From: Hygrocybe punicea
Taxonomy: Eukaryota; Basidiomycota; Agaricomycetes; Agaricales; Hygrophoraceae
Length of the DNA: 64,000 nucleotides
Reading direction: 5' to 3'
Assembly (NCBI GenBank): GCA_963556145.1
Contig: OY744466.1
Span: 868,001-932,000, forward strand
Shown: piece by piece, positions 11,092 to 24,302 of the stretch
How positions within the stretch are numbered: the first letter of the stretch is position 1
Layout: every line of letters begins with the position of its first letter
Notes under the pieces: model-generated
What the model saw: the letters and a program-made list of their open reading frames with translations, nothing else
Databases searched by the model: none
Told to the model about the DNA's origin: nothing
Program-made: the position numbers and the translations under genes

Positions 11092-12758
11092 TGTTACAGA
11101 TCGCTTCTGCAGCGGGCTCCAGCAACAATCAACTTAACAGGGGATCGGCTTCCAGAGGGGAGAACAGCAGCTTTCATTGTTGCTTACAGCTAAGACAACA
11201 CTGCTTAGAAGGGGGGGTCAAGGTCTAATGTCATTGCGAGCCGTGGGGGTTACCCAAAACAAGATGAGTCTGCCCCAAGAACCAGACTAAACGTAAAGAA
11301 AGAAAAAGAAGAAAAAGTCCAAACCAACAACAAGAACAGTATATATAGTGACTGGTCTTGAGGGGAGGTAAATAGAAATACAACCATGAAGCCACAACAT
11401 GTCCAACTCTACCATGTGTTCACCATGAGGCGTACATGAGGCGTCCTCATGTCGATGTTCTCGTGATCCAACTGGAGGCCTGGGTGTCATTGAGGATAGA
11501 AGAGGTCCGGATGACTCGGATGATTTGTCATCAGATCATGTGACATGCAGAATTGCCCATTCGGGGTCCACACTTGCTGTAATGGGCAAGTGCGCAGTTT
11601 GGCAAGTGCAATGCACAGTCGGGTCGAAGAAGGGTATCGTCCAGTGTGGGGTTGGTGATGAGAGTGTCCTGAGGTAGCGTGGATATAGCAGCAAGGTCAG
11701 TATAAAGGAAAACAAAGGAATGTATGGAGGGAAAACCAACTAGGATGGTGGGATAGTCGAGGTCAGACATGTGAACAGCATAAGCTGTACCGGATGATGA
11801 TGTCTGTGTCGATGACATATCGAGGAGCAATGTCTTGTCCTGTCTGTGGAACAATGCGGTCCACCTGATGTCGGTATTCGTCTAAGAAGGGGTATTGTTG
11901 TAAACGAGTGTGGGAGATATCAAGGTTATAGATGGAAAAGGTTAAATGAATGTGGGTCCAGGTTTTGAGTCATGGCATGAGTGACAAGCTGTGGGAACAA
12001 GTCGTCGGGTACTGCATTGAAGCGGTGTCGCGTGAACAATATACGATAGGGGTTGGTTCACTGTTTGGGAAGTCGTATGGTCTGTGGTCGAAGTCCAAAA
12101 GAGTATGCTCCGGCGATGGTTGGATTAAAGAGAACAGTGAAATGTCTCATGATCGGGGATTGTTCAGAGTTCGCATGCAGGTGAGGAATGTCGTCAGATC
12201 GTCAGGGAGGATAATGGTGGGCACAGGGTATGAATGTGGAAACCAAATATCTGGGAATGGCAATTGTCAATTATGTGTCGATATATTGTCAAGGTGGAAG
12301 TTGGATGTATCAATGGCGGAAGGGTTTCGGTGCCGATGCCAAAGATAGATCATAACAAGGTAGAAACCGATCAGGAAGGTGATGGCAACGCTGCCAATAA
12401 CGATTACAGTAATGAGCTGTGTCGGGAGTACAGCCATTGTGATCGGTTTGTCGTGGGATAGCGTAAACAAGATATCGAAGGGAAAAGACAATGTCGGTGA
12501 CGTCCATCGGCAAGGAGACCAATCGGGTACAACAAGGTCACGTGGGATATGTCCATGGTCGGTCTGGATTGTTCTAGAAGAAGGGACAAAAAGAGAACAA
12601 GAATAAGAAAATACAAGGATGTCCAAATGAAGAAACAATGACGTTGAAAGGAAGACAAAGGACAAAAAGAAATGAAAAAGGAAGGTGTGCAGTGCAGAAT
12701 CGTCATGGTAGGTATTGGAATGGGCATCGGGGTTGGAAGCGGAGTTGGAAACGTAACA
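11092..12758 (+). mobile_element. Giant solo LTR (copy 2)
   Basis: This is the second copy of the family at 4551-6195, in opposite orientation. It begins TGTTACAGATCGCTTCTGC and ends GGAAACGTAACA. Flanking 5-mers are AAACA (11087-11091) and AAACG (12759-12763), four of five identical, consistent with a slightly decayed 5-bp TSD. At 1667 bp it is 22 bp longer than copy 1. The terminal TGTTACRGATCGC and CGTAACA resemble the termini of the gypsy LTR at 55017-55592, so the two families may be related. Confidence 0.72.
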
Positions 12759-13427
12759 AAACGTGATTATTGCACAATTTCTGGTACTATATACAGGCCA
12801 GCTACACTAAATCTCCTCCTGCTCTGGCAGCACTCAGCCCATCATCCTCTGTGTTAAAAGAAGTCAATCAGTGTAGAAGAGTAAAGGAAAATAGTAAAAG
12901 GGGATGTACTTGCCATTCTTTATCCTGGTAGTGTAGAGGAATGGTGGAGAGACGACGTGGTTGAGAATAAGTTGAACATGGCGAAGGTTCAAAAATTGGG
13001 CTCGGAGTTGTGACGGAGTTTGAATATATCACCTTGTTTCACAATTTTCGCTAAGTCCTTCCGTGACATCAAATATACATGGAATTGATGTTGACCCAAC
13101 ATTGAGCTGTCAGTGATCAGTCCAGCCCAAGATTTGGTGTTGGGCCATACTTAAATTTGATCAAAATTATATAAGTAAAGAAGTCAATCTGTGATGACCA
13201 TGAATACAATATCATTTTCATCACCTTCTATCCACTGCCAAATTTAGATTGGGTTTGCAGCGGGATCAGAAATAAATTTCATCTATTTCTAGTGCTGCCT
13301 TTTTTAGGTCCCAGGGACGCTGTGAGCCAAACAGCGGTGTATGCATAAGATTTGGTTGAAAGGGACTGGTTCCTCCTTCCACCAACTCAAGTCAATCTCA
13401 GACTAACATTTGCTCCCGACATCGTGG
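12759..13427. other. Intergenic sequence 3' of the DUF6533 gene
   Basis: No supported gene. The stretch lies between the giant solo LTR and the stop codon of the minus-strand DUF6533 gene, so its right part probably includes that gene's 3' untranslated region. No clear poly(A) signal or repeat stands out. Confidence 0.4.
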
Positions 13428-15082
13428 TCATGGTGCTAGGGGACTGAGGGGGAGGTCAGGTTGCGCAAATTGCAGCGTGACTAGTGTTGGGTCAAATAGT
13501 GGGCGATTGATTTGCCTGGCGTGAAGTATGACGCGACACGAGAGTAGGCTATGCATCACTCGTTGGAATCTGCAAGGAATGATGAGTAAGGTGTGTGTGT
13601 TTGGAGAGACTAGGAACAGACGTTATGATGAGATTCCGATATTCGACCTGAAATGATGGTCAGATATCAGCTTGCTCCAATTTCCACAAAAACAAAACAA
13701 CGCACGGGACCCAAACTAAGGACTAGGGCGTTGGAGAGAGATATTACTGCGAGGTCTTAATGAGAAGAAGTTCGTTGGATTTGTATCGTTTCACACTCAC
13801 AGAATAGGTAGAAATAAAAGAGTATTCCATCTCTGTACAGGGTGGTGGCCAATGGGCTTAGCGAGTCTCTGTTCTTGTACCCTCCGTATGTTGTCATGCC
13901 CGCGATGACTTGGGACATTCAATTATCTTCGATAAGGATGATTCGTGAAGAGTGGTATTAGATCTTACCAGTCTCGAATACAATCAGCATCACGACATTG
14001 AGAAATATGATCGAGGTGCCACCTGCAAAATTGCAGCCAGTGTACGACGGATAAGGTGCGGGGAGGGCTTCCAGATGATATCAGCGTCATCCCACATGTC
14101 TTGCTGCTTTAAGGTTACTCACCTATGATAGGACGAAGAAAGATTGCTGTAATGACTAGAGATGGAACAAAGCAAGCCTGACACAAGGTTGTTGAATGAA
14201 AAGATTTCGGGCTAAGAAAAAGATACCCACCGTCAAGAGCAACAACAACCCATACAAGACCTTTTTACTTCTGGACCACAATGCGAAGGTACGTAATACA
14301 AGGATCACTATAGCGACAAATAAATGAAGCATTGAGATCTGAATGGCGAGGACAAGCCGAGCAAGAAAGGAGTGGCTTACACTCTGCAATGCCAATTCCA
14401 AGTACAGTAAACCCTGGTGTGTTTGATGCAGTTAGTGTTGGGGTGCACTGGCCACAGCCGTCTCATAAGAACAGTTACGAACAAGTCAGAAGATTATTCA
14501 CAGGCAAACAGTACTAGATCAGGGAGCATCGTTGACAAATGAACTCAAATTCGCGAGGACCAGCATAACTCACCTGGATCGGTAAGTGAGGAGTGACGGT
14601 GTCTACAACAGACAAGCTAGAGCATGAGAACCCGTGTGCCTCTATAAAAAAAAGGTTCATCCCATATGACTTACTCAACACTGTCAGAGCGACATCGACG
14701 AATGTAGGGTATCGGGAAAGAAAGTATAGGATCTTCATAAAGTTGAACCTTGAGGTCCAGACCAAACGGACCTATTATAGAAAAGGCACGGTTCCAAACA
14801 CAAACAATTCAAATTTCCAGACGAGTACAGAGTCGCCAAGAACGACGAACCTCGTCTGCTAGTGTAATACAGTAATTGTATGTCTGTCGAGCCAAATCAA
14901 TGACATGCATGAGGCAAAGGGGCAAAGCTGGACTGACTGACCAATAACACCATACTGGCAACTTCAAGAACGACATGATCAGATCGACGTTGTACGCAAG
15001 GTCTGTGCAACGAATAAAAAAACAACACGCACCCACGACATACTAGCAAGCCAGAAAGAAAGAACCAAAAAAAATCAGTCAA
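13428..15082 (-). CDS. DUF6533-family multi-pass membrane protein, spliced
   Basis: Several short minus-strand exons separated by small GT-AG introns spell a DUF6533-type protein. Clear exons: one ending at 14942 (VVLEVASMVLL), 14851-14883 (TYNYCITLADE), 14675-14771 (VRLVWTSRFNFMKILYFLSR...), one around 14210-14395 (VAIVILVLRTFALWSRSKKV), one near 14105-14155 (ACFVPSLVITAIFLRPII), one near 13975-14030 (GTSIIFLNVVMLIVFET), one near 13800-13890 (LSPLATTLYRDGILFYFYLF), and a last exon (FQRVMHSLLSCRVILHARQ) ending in TGA at 13428-13430. The order matches the family: a seven-helix layout with LADEVRLVW after helix 1 and TTLYRDGILFY before the last helices. The exact first exon and the exons near 14450-14650 are uncertain. 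These proteins are common in Agaricomycetes; their function is unknown. No stop was seen inside the joined exons I could follow. Confidence 0.7.
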
Positions 15083-17456
15083 GTAAACGCAAGCAATGTG
15101 GGTGACTTGTTACTACATTGACTGTCTGAAGACATCCAACGGAGGCCACGTTAATCGACTCGTTGTCCTCGAAAGGTCTGAAGCCGGGCATGATCAACGC
15201 AAAGAAGCGAAGGGCACTTTTGTTTCGCAAGGTTGGGAGATTGGATAACTACAAGTACTCACATCAATTATTGATTTACACAGCCAGGTTTCACAGTCGA
15301 GAACCGTAAATCTGTTAACTTGATTGATGGTCCTTCCTTCCCCGCTCCAGCGCAGACTAGAATTACCAACAAGCCAGCTGCTTCCTGACCTCGCAGTGGA
15401 ACCAAACGAGCTTGCAAAGGCTGCTCAGTGTCTTTGCCAAAGAAAAGATATTGAAGCAGTCCCTGTCACATGATACGAAAGACACCGAACAAACGATGGA
15501 TAGACGACGGAACGGGTGTCAGGAAATTCGGGAGATCGTGCTGTAACTTGACACCATTTGGCGATGTGCTGTAACTTTACACCATTTGTAATCACGAGTC
15601 CTGTGACCTCCGCGGTCTTTCCACGGGGACGGTCGTCGCCCTCGCTGGCGGTCACAGCCAAGACTTGGCCGTCATCGCCAGCGCTCGGTCACAGCTCGTT
15701 TGGCACACGGGGTCACCATCGCTCCGTCAACCCTCCACACCTTGGCGTTGATCCTTGACCTTCCTCCTGCACGTTCTCTCACGCAGACGTATAATGTATG
15801 TCACTCACCAACTCATAACTCTTTGCAGGCTGATGTCTTCAAGCAGAATCTTTTCCCCGTGGGGGTTTTTCGTTCCGCTGGCTTAGACTCATCGAAACGT
15901 ACCATAGATGTTTTACGTCCATCTATCAACCTCTCTAGCGGTAGCTTTTCCCCGTTGAACCTTTTTTCCCAGGGTTTTGTTCACAGCCTGCCAGGGTTTT
16001 GTTCAATGGCACTTGCCTACAACCGTTCTTCCATCATTTGTAACTTGCTATTGTTTGATCATCATGTTGAATACCAACACCAAAGTGCTTTATGCACGCA
16101 CCAAATTTACCCACTTGAGTTGCGCAATATGAAGTTACATAAATTATGAAAATTTCAACGCTTGACAATTATTGATCTAGACTTTTCAATTGAACCTTCA
16201 TTCAGGTCACTTGGTTTCTACTTACAACACCATTACCGATGATCAATAATCTTTGGGGTAGCTACATCCGACTGAGCAAGGAAGGAGATGGTTTCAGCTC
16301 AAACCCAGGGAAAATCCCATATTTTAAAATACTTTTACATACAGTAAATACTTTGATATCAATTTGCTTCTAATAAAATACAGACATTTGACAATTAGAT
16401 CGATGACGATTGTTCATTGGTGGGTGAGATCTGTGAGAGCCTACTACTAATAGTGTCTACTAGATGTCTACTGGGAATTTTCTGAAGACATAGTCATTAT
16501 TGTCACGGTCTTACCAATTCTGGCACTTCACATTCTTTCTTCTGTCCCCCCATGTTCCCACACCACTTCTCTGTACATATCATCCCACATCCTCCTCCCC
16601 CCCCCCAGTATGCCCATGTCCAAGTCCTTTATACTGCTTGGATCCTCAATGGGTCAGAATAGCTGCTCAACAACTCCTAGGCCCTCCAGGGGTATACCCA
16701 GGGTATGAAATGCCAAACCCCTACCCCTACCCTCAATACCCCTACCATTATAGCAGGGGTACAGGGTTTGGAGGGTGAGGGATAAAGGGTTTGGAGGGGT
16801 ATGACTAAGGCATGAGAATCACATGAGCATGACCACATATCATGAGTATCATACATCAAATGATGAAAATGATACAGAAAAACATAATAGAGATGCAGTT
16901 ACTGAGGCTAGATGAAGCCAATGTGTGACTAGATCAGTGTTAGAGGCTTAAATGCAGCATTTTCATGACATAAAGGTGGTCTGGCATTGCTTTGAACATG
17001 ATTCATCAGCAAAACCAGGGTCTGCTACGCAGCCTTATATAGCAAGTCCATAGCTATCATAGCACCTAAAGCAGCCATAGCAAGGTCTTAGGGTTTATAG
17101 CGCTACCTAGCTTGGCACAACTTCTATGGAGTACTGTATAGCTTGGCCAGCCATCTATAGAGGACTTCATAGCCAAGCAGACCATCTGTTAGTACTCTAT
17201 AGCTGGCCCAGAATGTACCAGAATCACAGCCGCCCCTGGTTGCTTTTGTTTCCCACACTTGGCAACTGGTTGAAAACCAGAAATGGCAAATAAAATTTTA
17301 TAACGACTCGGACAATGGTCAAGCGCACAGAGACACTAATTCTCCCTTTAATCTAAGACAACCATCAACTGAGTATCCACACATGCTTTTGCCAAAGTAT
17401 GAAACCTTTCAATTTGGGTAACATGTCAGAGTCATGAACGCTTCATAATATATCAC
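15083..17456. other. Intergenic; TACCCC-rich repeat near 16690-16800
   Basis: No gene recognised; plus-strand frames at 15700-16149 and 16500-16778 have no family features. Around 16690-16800 the sequence carries repeated TACCCC/GGGGTA blocks, which recur at 26570-26680, suggesting two copies of a dispersed repeat flanking the transposase region. At 17030-17230 a run of CTATAGC- and ATAGCC-like words resembles the GCTATGG-rich stretch at 26440-26520. Confidence 0.35.
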
Positions 17457-20318
17457 TTACCGGCCCCTCTCTGCCCACTGTTTCTGGGCAGTGCAGAACT
17501 TCCCCCAATGATAAGCATTCCCTTTCATGGTTTCAATGAGCTGTAGAATCCCTTCGTATGTTTGCCTATATGTTTCTCCGTCGAACTCATGTTTCTCGTT
17601 GTAAAAACCACCCCGGTAGGCGTTGAGGATACATTTGATCTGAGTTGTGCTGAAAAAGTTGAAAGTGAAATGGATAAAATAAGGGGACAGCATACCATAG
17701 TGGCACAAAGTGCAACTATTCCGCATGGTACTTCTTCCTCAAAATCCTCTGGGAATCGGGAGGCCAACTTTGATCGACCATAGAAATATTGACACAGTTC
17801 CGCAATTGCTGCGTGCATCATGTTGTTTGTTCTTCCCCATTATGAGAAAAAAGATCAGTTGGCTTCTGATGTGATTGCGGTTCTTATTTGGCTGTCCTTT
17901 TTTTCGTCCTGTAGAAATTTCCCATTTTCCAGGTACTGCTCAATATTTTGCTGCACCATAGCAATATATTCATTTTGACCGGATGGCATTTCTTCGGGAA
18001 AGATACGGTAGTGATGTTCTACAACACTTTTAGCCTTTGCCTTGAGATCGCCGCAAAAAGTTGAACAATCAGCAAAAAGCTACGAAAACAGCGGTCAGTG
18101 ATTGCAATCATAAACATGTAAAAAGATCCTAACGTAGTGAATCATGAACTTCTCGCAATTGGGATAAAATCCTAGCAAACAATGAGTAACCATGCAGCAA
18201 AAATAAAGAGCAATCTCACCGTCTTCAACACGGCCACCACTCTCCTGGTGTTCAAAGATTGCCTGACTGATGCACTCAGCGGCTACCTTGCGGTGTTCTT
18301 CATTTTTGGGGTCTGGAAAGGTGTTTGTGATCCCCAACCATCGGTGAAACTTGAACTTCGCCTCTTCTAAAACATCTCTCCACTGGGATGGATAGTAGCG
18401 TAGCCTTTTCGGGTTAGTGGATGTCGCACTATATGGTCCATGAGTGTGCCTTTTCACCCTTGATTTCTTTTGCCTATGTGAATCAGATTCAGTACCCGAC
18501 TTGGAAGAGCTGTCATCACTGTCGCCAGAGGCCTGAGCTCGACCAGACTGGCGTATGGCAGCAAGACATGAAGGAGCAGGTGGCTTTGGTGCACGGTTTT
18601 GTTTGTGGTGGCTGGTGACGACATCAAATGAATCATCTTCCATATTATCCTAAAAAATATCAGTGAGCAAGGTATAATGACGTTCAAGGAACGTACCTCA
18701 TTTGCGTGACCAACGGTGTGTGGAATCTGTATGGGGGCATCCTGGGTGGTATCTGGAGGGACAACGTGTCAAAGATGCTAAATGGGTATGTTAATTAATT
18801 ACCCTGGCGTTCCCCCCCCAGCCCCACCGGCACCCCTTCATCTTGAAACGAAAATGATTATTTTAATCATTGATTATAAAGAACAGCATACTGTTGCCAT
18901 TGGTGTTCGGTGACCTGAGTGATCCCTCAGCAAACCACTCATCTTTGGACAGTATTTAAATACAGGTCAGAGTCGTTACTGTCGTTGCGGTCATAAAATT
19001 CATTTTGTTTGGTGTCATGATAGTCGTGAGGTTCATATTGATTGTTGTCGCACTTTGCGGTATGAAATTGTATTTGGGTGTTGTTGGCGTAGTTTTGTGC
19101 TGGTCGATCATCCTCAGAACTCCATTCTTCTTCACCTGACACCGTCCGTCGATTGGAGCCTGAGTCAGCGCTCTCCTCATCAGATGAAAATGCCTCATCT
19201 TTATTATTCCGAGAACCCTGCAAAGTGTCTGTCCGCCGGGGTACATTACTCGCTTGGTTTGAGTACTGAGGGTTACGAGCTTGTCCACAATTGGCTTGGG
19301 AGAATTTACTGAGAAGATAGATAGCAGCATGTCACATGAACTTACCAGCTGGTTTTGCAATGTAAGGGCCAGCACTGGCCAATGGAACCTGTGCAGTGAC
19401 TGGTGCTGGAAGCCACCAAACAGGCTGGTGAGCAGGATTGAGTTCACGTTCTTCTGGCTGGCCTCTATTGTTGCTCCGTTGCTGCAAGGTCTGAGGGGCA
19501 TGAGCGTGCCCTATGGCTACGTCGAAAGGATTTATAGAAAAACCAAATGGCAGCATGTCATATGAACTTACCAGCTGGTTTTAAAAGACGAGAGTCAATG
19601 GAGGGAACCTGTGCAGCTCGGGTGCTGGCGGGTAATGTGGGCTGGTGGCCAGGATTGGGTTCACGCTCATTTAAGGGTGTGGTAGGTCGAAAACCAAAAG
19701 TATGGTTCCCAGTACACAAGTCTGGCTCTGTACTGGGAGGCACGAGGTGTGTTATTGGTTGAACAGGTGTTGGCATCGGACTTTGAGTAGCGGGAGGTCC
19801 TCGCTTTGAAATTAGGCACAGCGTAAGTGATATGGTACCATTGCCACGACTAAGGTTGTCTTACCGCTGAGACACGGCGTCTTGAAGGTTTTTTCTGAGG
19901 TGCCATTGGATTGCTCACAGTTGATTCTGGTATAGGGTGAGCCCGCTGTGCGGTGCGCCTCCTACCATGTTCTTGTACAACTTTGGAAATAATTTCCATC
20001 TGTTCGAGAGCACCACCAGTGCCTTTTGTTTGCCGGCCAGACCGACGCACATTGGTAACATTTTCTACAAAATAATGGAACAATTTGCTGGTCCCTCATG
20101 ATGAATCATGAAGTACGAACCTTTGTTCTGGGTCTGATTCTTGCGACGTTTCTTGGGTTGAGAGCCATCTTGGGCAGGATCAGAATCGGAAGGTCGCCTC
20201 TGTGACTGGGAAGGATCCTTTGCAGGCTGAGAACCATGCATGAGTGGTGCCCGTGACGCTGTGGCACAAGGATCAGGTAGATCGTTCGATGGACATGTGG
20301 ATGAATATTCCAGAACAT
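17457..20318 (-). CDS. DUF6532-like protein with disordered N-terminus, spliced
   Basis: The minus-strand pieces form the plan of DUF6532 proteins: a long low-complexity N-terminus (20318-18939, rich in Pro, Ser and Lys, with acidic Ser-Asp-Glu stretches near 19200), then the domain start at 18095-18643 (RLRYYPSQWRDVLEEAKFKF), and the domain end at 17821-17457 (CQYFYGRSKLASRFPEDFEE; GILQLIETMKGNAYH). The pieces lie in different frames and are joined by what look like short GT-AG introns. Two N-terminal exons (19558-19776 and 19332-19556) are tandem copies, both ending in KPAG before GTAAGTTCA. The function of the family is unknown; it is frequent in Agaricomycetes. Here it lies in the same orientation as, and just downstream of, a Plavaka-type transposase, so it may be cargo of that element. 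Exon edges are approximate. Confidence 0.55.
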
Positions 20319-20373
20319 GTCATTTTAGAACTTAACATTTTAAATAATTCTCTCGACTCTAGCTGTCAATTTA

Positions 20374-23300
20374 TCAGCAGCCCTCTAAAGAATAATACAT
20401 GCATTTATCAAAAAACTTGTTCAAAAAGAATTCCTTGCTATATTCGAGACAACTTTCTTTTGTCAAATGTGTATCTGCAGCATTGGAAAACTGGGGGATG
20501 AGATGAGCCGGCGTTCTCAAATGAGATAAAGGGATCACATCACCCATGCATGTGCCATCAGCACGAGTGCTACGCTTCAAAACTAACATTTGTGTGGCAT
20601 GGTCAGGATGTGGGCCTTTTTGAGGTGTTGGGGTGGAGGAAGCCGATGGCATCACAAAGTCAAAACGCTGCACGTATGCAAGAAAAGTGTTGAATATAGG
20701 AATGTTGGGAGAATCAGCCAGAGGCACGGCATGCATGATGAGCCTAATCTGCACCACAGAATGTCCTGTACCCAATGAGATCAGTCAACATCGAAAAGAA
20801 ACAAAAGAAAATTTTCACCCAAAATTCCACATTGCGGCCAGACCATGGCAGGATCTGTGCTTGCTAACACAGTATCATAGCGTCCAAGTGGCCAATTAGT
20901 TGTGGGGGGGTGGGCATTAAGTGTTTCTGGTGGCAGAACGATGTCTGTACGATGATAGTCCTTCAATTGCATCCGAAAGCCTGACCACACCTCCAGCTTG
21001 TGAAATGGGAGAGAATCGTCAGCAGCGGGGGGACGACGGCCTCCTATGGTGTATACTGAGTTGTCCTTTCGTTCGGTGCGCCGTAGAAAGTGGGAAAGGG
21101 CAGGAACAAGGTCGGAGATGTTGAACATTACTGCAGCGTCATGCACGGACATTCTTTTAAAAGATGGATCCCAAGTCAAGTGGAATGCTGTTGAATTGAC
21201 ACTAAATGTTCGGAGTGGAAGGGGAGTAGAAGGGTGATGTCCAGAGGCTAAACGAGTTGCTTCCTCGAAATAATTGGTGGTGAGTCGACATGGTCCAACA
21301 ACAATGTGAATATTGTTTTCATAATCTGACTCGGAATCGGAATCGGAGTCACCATTAGAACTATTCATCCAAGCTATGCTGTGTGTGGTTTGAGCCTGCC
21401 GGATAGTCGTCGCAAGATCAAATTGCGTGCACTTATCTGCCCGATCGAGTGCGCGACATATCTGGTCTTCATAACGCTGATTGTTGCCTGCTCGACCAGG
21501 GGTCTTGACAACATCGATGTGTGCATGTTCAGTAATATCGGCACTTCACTGGATGGCAGCACCATTTGCTTTGATGTTTGCAATGACACTTTGCATGAGC
21601 TCCAGTTTGGGAATGTGCCAATTTTCAATGGGTCGATTTCCTTTCCCCACGCAAGCACGAGCATCCAGGATCGCGTGTTTGTGGTCATGAAATGTATTCA
21701 GAGCAGCCTGTATCTTGTCACAGGTATGGTCATCGATGACCGGTGCCTGAGCCAGATATCGAAAATCCATCAGGGCTTGGATGGCAATGACAAAGTCATT
21801 AGGCGCACAGCCAGCTATAACGCCTACAATATAACGCTCGATATTTCGATGGTCCCATCCTGTCACCTGCTTCAACTTCGAAATCCCCTCTGTAAAGTGA
21901 CGGAAACCTGTACGTGGCTGAAGCAGAGAAAAGCAGAAATCAATTTCTTCTTCGCCGAGCACTTTCATGCACCACTTGGCGTCGTGGTCCCAGAATTGCT
22001 TGTGCCAGTGATGAAGGGGTTCAGGTGAGAAGAATATTGATGGCTCGGCCAAGGGCCAGTCTCTCCAGAACGGCAGGTGTACGCCATTCAGCCGAATCTT
22101 TTTGGCTTCACGAACATAAGTTTTGATATCTTGGATTAGGTCAAATTTCGAGGCGACAGCATGCAACTGTGCAAGTGTTGTTGAAGCCGTTCTCGGCTCA
22201 TGCCGGAAAGAATCACCAAACTGCTTATATGTGGCCATTGTGAGATATGATGTTTTCCCTGCAACACCAGCAAGCATCGCGGCTTCTGGTGTATCGGCAA
22301 TATATGTGGCAAGGGGGGTAAAACAATACCGTGAGAAACCGAGAGGGTCCATTAACATGATGCCGAGTTCTGCAGCTTTCTTCAATGGGTCCAGAACGAA
22401 ATCAAGGCACTCGTGAAGAAGGCGGTTCTCCAAAACCCCTCGAAGCTTCTTGTCTTGCGTGAGGAACTTGGGAATGGGGAGGAGAGCGAGGAGTAAAAAG
22501 GTATGGTGAGAGCCTTTATTACGGTACTCCATCGTGATATTTGCAAGACTGATCAGGAGAGGATGTGCCGATCGACCACCAGTCATGGCAGATATGTTGG
22601 TCTTGTCTGAAGATAAAACCGTTTCAAGAAGCGTAGCTCCAGGTGGAATTTTCGCCTTAAGATTTAATACACGTTATCAATATTATTTAACTGATTCATG
22701 GAGACAAAATTACCTGAAATTGCCAAGCGGCATCACCAGACATCCATTCGGTATAAATTCATATGACTTTCTCTGCTGTTTTGAATAAGCGGTAAGGACT
22801 GAATTCAATGTCGGCGGCCAGGAGGGGAGAGTGAAGTAATGATTGCAGACATGCAATTGGATCACGGTAGTATAGTTGAACAGCTGATCTTGTTGGATAC
22901 GTTGTCTTCAATGGTTTCCCTTGCCATTTGGGACCAGCGGGAAGTATCTCCACTCGACCTCTTAAATCTTTCGCAGTCCGAAATGACAGTGGTAGTTGAC
23001 GAATCTACTTCAATTAGTAGGAAGCAAGCCGGTAAGAAACTTTACTTACTAGCTCAAGTGATAAGAACTCATCAATTTTCGCCATACTCATCCCAGAACG
23101 ATGCAAAAACGAGGCCAGTTGCCAGTCTTGACGTGATGCGAAAGGGTAATAAAGATTATCACAACGCTTGTCAGCATGCTCATCGGAGTCAAAGAGGTCC
23201 ATGAATGTAGGCCCAGAACCCCATGTTTTTGCGGCACCAAGGAAATCCTCACGAAGCGGTGCTGCGTGATCTGAGGCACAATGATGCGGGTGCAAGTCTT

Positions 23301-23556
23301 CATTGGAGGGATTGTCGGTGACTGTCTCAAATGGGTTGAATTCAGCTTGATTATCATAGTTTATGGGGTCATCGTGGATATGCTCGCCATTCACGTTCGA
23401 TGTTCAGGCACGTTTGGGTTGTCGGATTTCCGAGTCCAGTGAAATCATCACCAGATCATCAATGATTTTTGCGCAGGAGGATGATGGCTGATTGAGGTGA
23501 CGGGTCACCTTTGCTTTGGTCCTGAAGCGCTTCCCACACCGGGGACAATGCGGCAT
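20374..23556 (-). pseudogene. Plavaka-type (CACTA-related) transposase with two in-frame TGA codons
   Basis: I recognise a widespread Agaricomycete transposase family, here called Plavaka-type. It opens at 23556 with a C2H2-like finger (MPHCPRCGKRFRTKAKVTRH), continues with FMDLFDSDEHADKRCDNLYY and PFASRQDWQLASFLHRSGMS (23014-23394), YYRDPIACLQSLLHSPLLA (22759-22953), and the main block 22586-21546 (DTPEAAMLAGVAGKTSYLTM; GVHLPFWRDWPLAEPS; HHWHKQFWDHDAKWC). The C-terminal part lies at 21368-20781 and 20775-20374 (LEYSKEFFLNKFFDK). Short introns separate some blocks, one near 22680-22720. TGA codons at 23404-23406 and 21546-21548 (where the family has Trp, IQW-SADITEHAH) interrupt the frame, so it is probably inactive unless read through. 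The rest is well preserved, so inactivation looks recent. Confidence 0.72.
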
Positions 23557-23640
23557 TGGCCAGAGATGAGTTGGACGTGTATTGTCAGTGAGCAAACTTG
23601 GTTCAACACGATTTTTGGACACATGCCAGTGTTTATTCCA

Positions 23641-24302
23641 TGACGCGCCGGCACCATTCATCTTCTGTCCCACCAACACCTAGCCCCCCTCCAAGCCCAA
23701 TAACCACTCCTTTCAAGTTGCTATCTGAACCTTGTGCTGAAATGGCTGCCACAGCCCACTCACATTTGCCAGCATTTCTGTCATCATTTTGTTCTTTATC
23801 GCCCAACCGGCCTTTATCCAGTTGTTCTTCGCGCAATCATTCGTCGTCCGAGTCCCACCATTCTTTGCCAATCCATTCTGATGGGTCCCATGAGAGTTGT
23901 TTTGGTGACCCAGATGTGGACCATAATGGTCTATCTCCGGTATTTGATGCCATGACAGTATGTTTAACCCATAGAACTTATGCACCTTACTACCTCGTAT
24001 TTTACAGGCAATTCCGATTCTGGCAACTCAAACAGAAGCAGCTTTATTACTCGACACTGCTGCCGTCAAGCAAGAAACTTTTCGGCTGGAAAAGGCTTTA
24101 GTGGATTCTAAGTACCGAGAGGCATGCCTACAAGCCAAGCTATGTTTCCTGCAGGCACAACGAGCAGATGAGAGGTTGAAATGCGCTGATCTACATGCTT
24201 CCCAAGTTCGCTGGGTGATCAGCAGGAGTGATCATCAGGAGATCCTGTTACCACCTGACTGTACGTCCCAGCGTGTAACTGTAAATCGCGTTGAAGGTAG
24301 GT
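23641..24302 (+). CDS. Ser/Pro-rich coiled-coil protein, divergent from the transposase
   Basis: A plus-strand frame starting MTRRHHSSSVPPTPSPP at 23641 is disordered and Ser/Pro/His-rich for about 105 residues. It then appears spliced: a GTATGT donor at about 23959 and an acceptor ending TTTACAG before 24008, giving a second exon reading AIPILATQTEAALLLDTAAV followed by a Leu/Glu/Lys/Arg-rich helical segment (EKALVDSKYREACLQAKLC) that looks like a coiled coil. A further donor (GAAG-GTAGGT) lies near 24297; later exons were not resolved. The gene is divergent from the Plavaka-type transposase, with its start close to the transposase 5' end, so the two may share a promoter or element. I do not recognise the family. 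Confidence 0.45.

Noticed and set aside
13490..13500. TAGTGTTG near 13490 as another hAT tip
   Set aside because: Lies at the end of the DUF6533 coding exon; no subterminal repeat, partner end or TSD.
16690..16800. TACCCC-rich stretches as possible telomeric repeats
   Set aside because: Fungal telomeres are usually TTAGGG; units here are irregular, internal, and recur at 26570-26680 as part of a dispersed repeat.
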